In this document: positions 6,747 through 9,569 of the stretch, piece after piece
How the letters are laid out: the number at the start of each line of letters is the position of its first letter
Position numbering within the stretch: the first letter of the stretch is position 1
Program-made: the position numbers and the translations under genes
DNA from: Treponema sp.
Lineage (GTDB): Bacteria; Spirochaetota; Spirochaetia; Treponematales; Rectinemataceae
Direction of reading: 5' to 3'
DNA length: 9,569 nt
Assembly (NCBI GenBank): GCA_017849315.1
Contig: JAFIHQ010000025.1
Span: 1 to 9,569 of the forward strand
Notes under the pieces: model-generated
The model's database searches: none
The model's input: only the letters and a program-made list of their open reading frames with translations
What the model was told of the DNA's origin: nothing

Positions 6747-7781
6747 ATGAAACGTCTTGTCAAATTTGGCTGCCTTGCAGGAGCCTTTTGCCTTTTGTTT
6801 TGCGCTTGTGAGAGCAAACCGGAAGCGGAAGTGAACCGCAGCGACTTTGTCCTCGGCACGGTCTGCTCTATTTCCATTACTTCCGGAGGAACTGAGAAGA
6901 TTCTGGACGAAGCTTTTGGGCGCCTACGCGAAATTGAAAACCGTATGAGCGCAAACAAAGAAGGCACCGAGATAGCCGCCATCAACGAGGCATCAGGCAA
7001 AAAGCCTGTCACTGTGACGCCTGATACCTTTTATGTGATCTCCAAAGCTCTGGAATATGCTCAGAAAACGAACGGCGCCTTTGATCCAACGGTCGAGCCA
7101 CTCGTCAAACTCTGGAATATCGGCAGCGAAGATGCAAAGGTGCCGCCTCTGTCCAAGATAAAGTCTGCTCTTGCGCTCATCGATTACAAGAAAGTGCAGA
7201 TGGACCCCGACAAACTCACCGTTTACCTTCCGGTCCCCGGAATGCGCCTGGACCTTGGCGCAATAGCCAAAGGTTACGCCGCCGACGAAATAGAAAAAAT
7301 CATGGTCGCCAATAAAGTAAAATCCGCAATAATCGACCTTGGCGGCAATGTGTTCGTGTATGGCAAGAAGAAAGATGGTACGCCCTGGCGCGTCGGCATT
7401 CAGAACCCCTATTCCGACCGTGGCGAATATATCGGCCTTGTGACAGGCGGTCAGATGACTGTCGTCACTTCCGGCGTCTACGAGCGCTATTTTATCGAGA
7501 ACGGCAAGCGTTATCATCATATTCTGGACACAAAGACCGGCTTCCCTGTGGACAACGGCCTTATTTCGGTTTCCATCGTGACAGAATCGAGCATCGATGC
7601 CGACGCCCTTTCGACGTCGGTCTTTGCCCTTGGGCTGGACAAGGGCATGAAACTGGTCGAATCGCTCAAAGATGTCTATGCGATCTTTATCGATTCCAAT
7701 AACAAGGTCTATTTGAGCCCCGGTACGAACAAGATTTTCACGCTTACCGACAACAAATTCAGCCTAAGTGACTACAAATAA
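6747..7781 (+). CDS. apbE: ApbE/Ftp-family FAD:protein FMN transferase, periplasmic lipoprotein
   Basis: The 344-residue product begins MKRLVKFGCLAGAFCLLFCAC, a lipoprotein signal peptide with the lipid-bearing Cys at 21. The lipobox is relaxed, which is common in spirochaetes. ApbE proteins transfer FMN from FAD to Thr/Ser of periplasmic flavoproteins such as Rnf/Nqr subunits, and the Treponema pallidum homologue Ftp also hydrolyses FAD. Expected motifs are present: FVLGTVCSI (34-42), DLGAIAKGYAADE (169-181), DLGGNVFVYG (197-206), TSGVYERYF (241-249), HHILDTKTGFP (257-267) and DADALSTSVFALG (284-296), the last binding Mg. Asn70 in MSANKEGTE may be the Ftp-type Asn. The ATG at 6747 is chosen for the GTGAGG at 6733-6738 and the clean signal peptide. 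It is last in its operon; the next gene is convergent 16 bp away, with no clear terminator. Confidence 0.93.
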   Translation: MKRLVKFGCLAGAFCLLFCACESKPEAEVNRSDFVLGTVCSISITSGGTEKILDEAFGRLREIENRMSANKEGTEIAAINEASGKKPVTVTPDTFYVISKALEYAQKTNGAFDPTVEPLVKLWNIGSEDAKVPPLSKIKSALALIDYKKVQMDPDKLTVYLPVPGMRLDLGAIAKGYAADEIEKIMVANKVKSAIIDLGGNVFVYGKKKDGTPWRVGIQNPYSDRGEYIGLVTGGQMTVVTSGVYERYFIENGKRYHHILDTKTGFPVDNGLISVSIVTESSIDADALSTSVFALGLDKGMKLVESLKDVYAIFIDSNNKVYLSPGTNKIFTLTDNKFSLSDYK

Positions 7782-7797
7782 GGCTCCGAGATTGAGC

Positions 7798-8703
7798 TCA
7801 GTTCAAGGTTGTAGCCTTGTCTTCCGCAAGTCTCATGAGCTTTGTCCGGACAAAAAGCCACGGAGCGCCATAGCTGATCCAAATGCCTAAGAGCGCATAG
7901 CGTACAAACCGGACCAAGGCATCTCCCGACGCCAACTCGTCCCCCAGGACGAGTTTTGGCAAAAGGTAGATAAGCGCCGAAGTGGCGAGCCCAACCAGGT
8001 ACCGCAACACCTTTTGCACCGCCGTACCTTCCACCTCGAACTTGAGCTTTTTCGCTGCCAGCACAAAACCAGCAACACTGCCGAAGAATACGCCGGAAAG
8101 CAACGTGTCCGAAGGCAGAAGGAAATTCATTATTATTGCAATTATTGCTGTTATAATGAGCTGAAATCTCATCTCGAGTTTGTCCCAAAGGCCGCTGAGT
8201 TTTTGGTCCGAGATGTGCGCGACAAACACAATGAGAGCCCCGATAGCCCAGCCCGCAAAAACATCGGTTGGGAAATGGACACCCAAGTACAACCGCGATA
8301 CTCCAACAAGGAGTGGCACGGCAATGGCGAGCGTCCATCCAAGCGTCTTTGGGAGCACATCGAGCATCGCGCCCCAAAACGTCACACTATTTTGGCTGTG
8401 CCCAGAGGGCAAACCCGGCGAAGTCTCCCGTGCAAGGCCCAGTTCTGGCCTCAGGTCATAGGGGCGCGGCTGCATAAAAAGCACTTTTAGCCATGAGTTC
8501 AGGAACCCGGACAGAATGACGATGACGCCAATCTTGGCGCCTTTTTTATGATCCACACACCAGTACAAGAGTGGCAAGGCTGCAAGGACTAAGTATTCAG
8601 ACCCCAAGAGCGAGATAATCTGCATAGGAACGAGCGCGCCCGGCCCGAAAAACTTCTGAACCGCCTCCACCACCCCAAGGCCCCACATCAAGATCGGTTG
8701 CAT
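7798..8703 (-). CDS. PAP2-superfamily integral membrane phosphatase
   Basis: This 301-residue, very hydrophobic protein has all three PAP2 signature motifs: KVLFMQPRP (73-81, K-x6-RP), PSGH (99-102) and SRLYLGVHFPTD (136-147), with catalytic His143. It has about eight membrane segments, and the phosphatase core lies in the N-terminal half. Members remove phosphate from lipid substrates such as phosphatidic acid, phosphatidylglycerophosphate or undecaprenyl pyrophosphate. The actual substrate cannot be told. The C-terminal third adds further membrane helices of unknown role. The start at 8703 is chosen because a perfect AAGGAGG lies seven bases upstream. An ATG at 8769 would add a polar, unconserved-looking extension. 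It is a single gene, convergent with apbE and divergent from the tRNA. Confidence 0.92.
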   Translation of the reverse strand: MQPILMWGLGVVEAVQKFFGPGALVPMQIISLLGSEYLVLAALPLLYWCVDHKKGAKIGVIVILSGFLNSWLKVLFMQPRPYDLRPELGLARETSPGLPSGHSQNSVTFWGAMLDVLPKTLGWTLAIAVPLLVGVSRLYLGVHFPTDVFAGWAIGALIVFVAHISDQKLSGLWDKLEMRFQLIITAIIAIIMNFLLPSDTLLSGVFFGSVAGFVLAAKKLKFEVEGTAVQKVLRYLVGLATSALIYLLPKLVLGDELASGDALVRFVRYALLGIWISYGAPWLFVRTKLMRLAEDKATTLN

Positions 8704-8710
8704 GCGCTCA

Positions 8711-8717
8711 CCTCCTT
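8711..8717 (-). promoter_or_regulatory. Perfect ribosome-binding site deciding the PAP2 start
   Basis: On the minus strand AAGGAGG sits seven bases before the ATG at 8703. This supports the 301-residue product over the version beginning at 8769. Confidence 0.8.
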
Positions 8718-8783
8718 CGCAAGTTTCAAGATTAAGATCAGGACCTTTTACGCCCATGGGTGTCCACACTCACCCCTGCCCCC

Positions 8784-8823
8784 GTTCCAAACCCAGAGTT
8801 CCAAACCCAGAGTTCCAAGCCCA
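8784..8823. repeat. 14-bp tandem repeat, about 2.8 units, in the PAP2 leader
   Basis: GTTCCAAACCCAGA occurs at 8784-8797 and again identically at 8798-8811. A third partial copy (GTTCCAAGCCCA) lies at 8812-8823. On the PAP2 coding strand this gives regularly spaced GGG tracts followed by GGGGG and GGGG (8773-8783). Confidence 0.85.
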
Positions 8824-8827
8824 TACC

Positions 8828-8857
8828 ATAATAGAATGCCGGTCTTCGTCCATGCAA
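8828..8857 (-). promoter_or_regulatory. Possible promoter of the PAP2 phosphatase gene
   Basis: On the minus strand TTGCAT (8857-8852) and TATTAT (8833-8828) are separated by 18 bp. The -10 matches consensus at five of six positions and the -35 at three. Transcription would start near 8821 and give a leader of about 115 nt containing the 14-bp repeats. Confidence 0.4.
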
Positions 8858-8895
8858 GGGCGACTTTTGTGCGTTACCTTGTCAGCACTTCCAGC

Positions 8896-8925
8896 TTGAC
8901 TCAACGTCGCGGATTGTAGTACAAA
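8896..8925 (+). promoter_or_regulatory. Probable promoter of the tRNA-Leu gene
   Basis: TTGACT (8896-8901, five of six consensus positions) and TACAAA (8920-8925, four of six) are separated by 18 bp. They end 11 bp before the mature tRNA, which fits a short 5' leader for RNase P removal. Confidence 0.5.
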
Positions 8926-8936
8926 CGTCTAGTATT

Positions 8937-9019
8937 GCCGGCATGGTGAAATGGCATACACGGTAGACTCAAAATCTGCTGCTCGCGAGGGCGTGTGGGT
9001 TCAAGTCCCACTGCCGGCA
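8937..9019 (+). tRNA. tRNA-Leu, anticodon CAA
   Basis: The sequence folds as a class II tRNA. The seven-base acceptor GCCGGCA (8937-8943) pairs with TGCCGGC (9012-9018), with discriminator A at 9019. The anticodon stem GTAGA/TCTGC encloses loop CTCAAAA, giving anticodon CAA at 8970-8972, which reads the Leu codon UUG. A long variable arm (8980-8994, with CTCGCGAG) is typical of tRNA-Leu. The T stem GTGGG/CCCAC encloses TTCAAGT. The 3' CCA is not encoded, because TAG follows the discriminator base, so it must be added by tRNA nucleotidyltransferase. Confidence 0.97.
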
Positions 9020-9036
9020 TAGTTTCCTTTCGCGGC

Positions 9037-9065
9037 TTGTGTTTTTGAGATAGTGCCTTTATAGT
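9037..9065 (+). promoter_or_regulatory. Possible promoter giving a leaderless AEC permease mRNA
   Basis: TTGTGT (9037-9042) and TATAGT (9060-9065) are separated by 17 bp. The -10 matches at five of six positions and the -35 at three. The expected start point, about 9072, falls at the ATG at 9073, and no ribosome-binding site is visible between the tRNA and the ATG. Confidence 0.4.
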
Positions 9066-9072
9066 CCTTTTT

Positions 9073-9569
9073 ATGGACAGCTTGGTATTTGCGCTAGAAA
9101 GTGTACTTCCTATCATTCTGCTTGCAGTTCTCGGGTATTTTCTGGGAAGGAAGAAATTTGTAGAACCGGGATTCTCACCGTCCGTCACAAGGCTCACCTT
9201 CAATTTGTTCTTACCGGCAATGCTTTTTCAATCAATCTACGATGCCGATTTTTCCGTACTGTTTTCGTGGAAAATGATCCTCGTCACGCTCGGAATCACG
9301 CTTGTATGCACGATACTGTCGATCCCGCTCTTAAAATTGGCAGAGCCCGATGTGTATGAGCGCGCCACCATGGTTCACAGTGCGTTCCGTTCCAACTCAG
9401 TGATTATCGCCCTGCCGATCATAGCCAACATGTACGGCCAGGCTGGTAGAAGCGAAGCGGCCATTCTGCTTGCATTCCTGCTTCCTTTTTCCAATATCTG
9501 CACGGTGCTCATTTTTTTGTGGGGCAATGGTAAGCTCTCCGAGGCAAAACCCCTGGAGATTATCAAGTC
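9073..9569 (+). CDS. AEC (auxin efflux carrier)-family permease, N-terminal 165 residues, cut by right window edge
   Basis: The open frame starts at ATG 9073 and runs off the right edge. The visible part resembles bacterial AEC-family transporters. It has a first helix SVLPIILLAVLGYFLGRKKF (10-29), then TRLTFNLFLPAMLFQSI (39-55), a third hydrophobic helix around 66-88, HSAFRSNSVIIALPI (102-116) and another helix at about 130-150. The HSAFRSN-type stretch before the broken helix is a family landmark. AEC proteins carry small carboxylates such as malate, or other organic anions, across the inner membrane. The substrate cannot be told here. No ribosome-binding site precedes the ATG, and the promoter-like pair just upstream suggests a leaderless mRNA. 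Only about half of a typical family member is in view. Confidence 0.85.
   Translation, partial: MDSLVFALESVLPIILLAVLGYFLGRKKFVEPGFSPSVTRLTFNLFLPAMLFQSIYDADFSVLFSWKMILVTLGITLVCTILSIPLLKLAEPDVYERATMVHSAFRSNSVIIALPIIANMYGQAGRSEAAILLAFLLPFSNICTVLIFLWGNGKLSEAKPLEIIK

Noticed and set aside
6993..7520. A 175-codon minus-strand frame
   Set aside because: It is wholly antisense to apbE, whose motifs cover the same bases.
7780..7818. Inverted repeat AAGGCT...AGCCTT as a shared terminator between apbE and the PAP2 gene
   Set aside because: The stem is six pairs with a loop of about 27 nt and no T tract on either strand.
8784..8823. A CRISPR-like array
   Set aside because: The 14-bp units are directly adjacent with no spacers and no cas genes nearby.
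8901..9203. A 100-codon minus-strand frame containing GLEPTRPREQQILSLPC
   Set aside because: This peptide is the familiar artefact of translating the antisense of a tRNA-Leu gene. The tRNA at 8937-9019 explains it fully.

Overview
The window reads as ordinary chromosome from a spirochaete, most likely a Treponema-like member of the Spirochaetota. This is inferred from family resemblance alone. The signs are a fused AroD-AroE shikimate enzyme, a periplasmic ApbE lipoprotein resembling the Treponema flavin-trafficking protein Ftp, a stand-alone DbpA-type RNA-binding protein, and a GH36 alpha-galactosidase of the NGWQSWS type. By eye the DNA is moderately GC-rich with AT-rich promoters. I see no transposase, phage gene, CRISPR array, rRNA or defence cassette.

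Layout. Positions 1-1053 (minus) hold the N-terminal part of a GH36 alpha-galactosidase that runs off the left edge. It diverges from pth (1139-1723, plus; peptidyl-tRNA hydrolase). A short gene-free gap with a degenerate 11-bp repeat separates pth from a convergent minus-strand block, in transcription order aroDE (5162-3651), era (3625-2717) and a hypothetical glycine-rich membrane protein (2662-1857). The last gene appears frameshifted at a run of five G. A divergent promoter region (5163-5351) leads into a compact plus-strand operon: a DbpA-domain RNA-binding protein (5352-6086, GTG start), an MBL-fold glyoxalase II-like hydrolase (6070-6720, GTG start, 17-nt overlap) and an ApbE/Ftp lipoprotein (6747-7781). 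A PAP2-family membrane phosphatase faces it on the minus strand (8703-7798). A tRNA-Leu(CAA) follows at 8937-9019 (plus), then the N-terminal part of an AEC-family permease (9073 to the right edge).

How the parts fit. The content is mostly housekeeping: translation quality control (pth), 30S ribosome maturation (era), aromatic amino-acid precursor synthesis (aroDE), a tRNA, envelope lipid or isoprenoid phosphate turnover (PAP2), periplasmic flavin handling (apbE), and sugar use and transport at the two edges. The most notable observations are the probable frameshift in the hypothetical membrane protein, a 16-bp duplication spanning the aroDE stop and era ribosome-binding site, a cluster of unrelated short tandem duplications, a probable leaderless start for the AEC permease, and the uncommon DbpA-hydrolase-ApbE operon. 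I found nothing I would call a new biological system.
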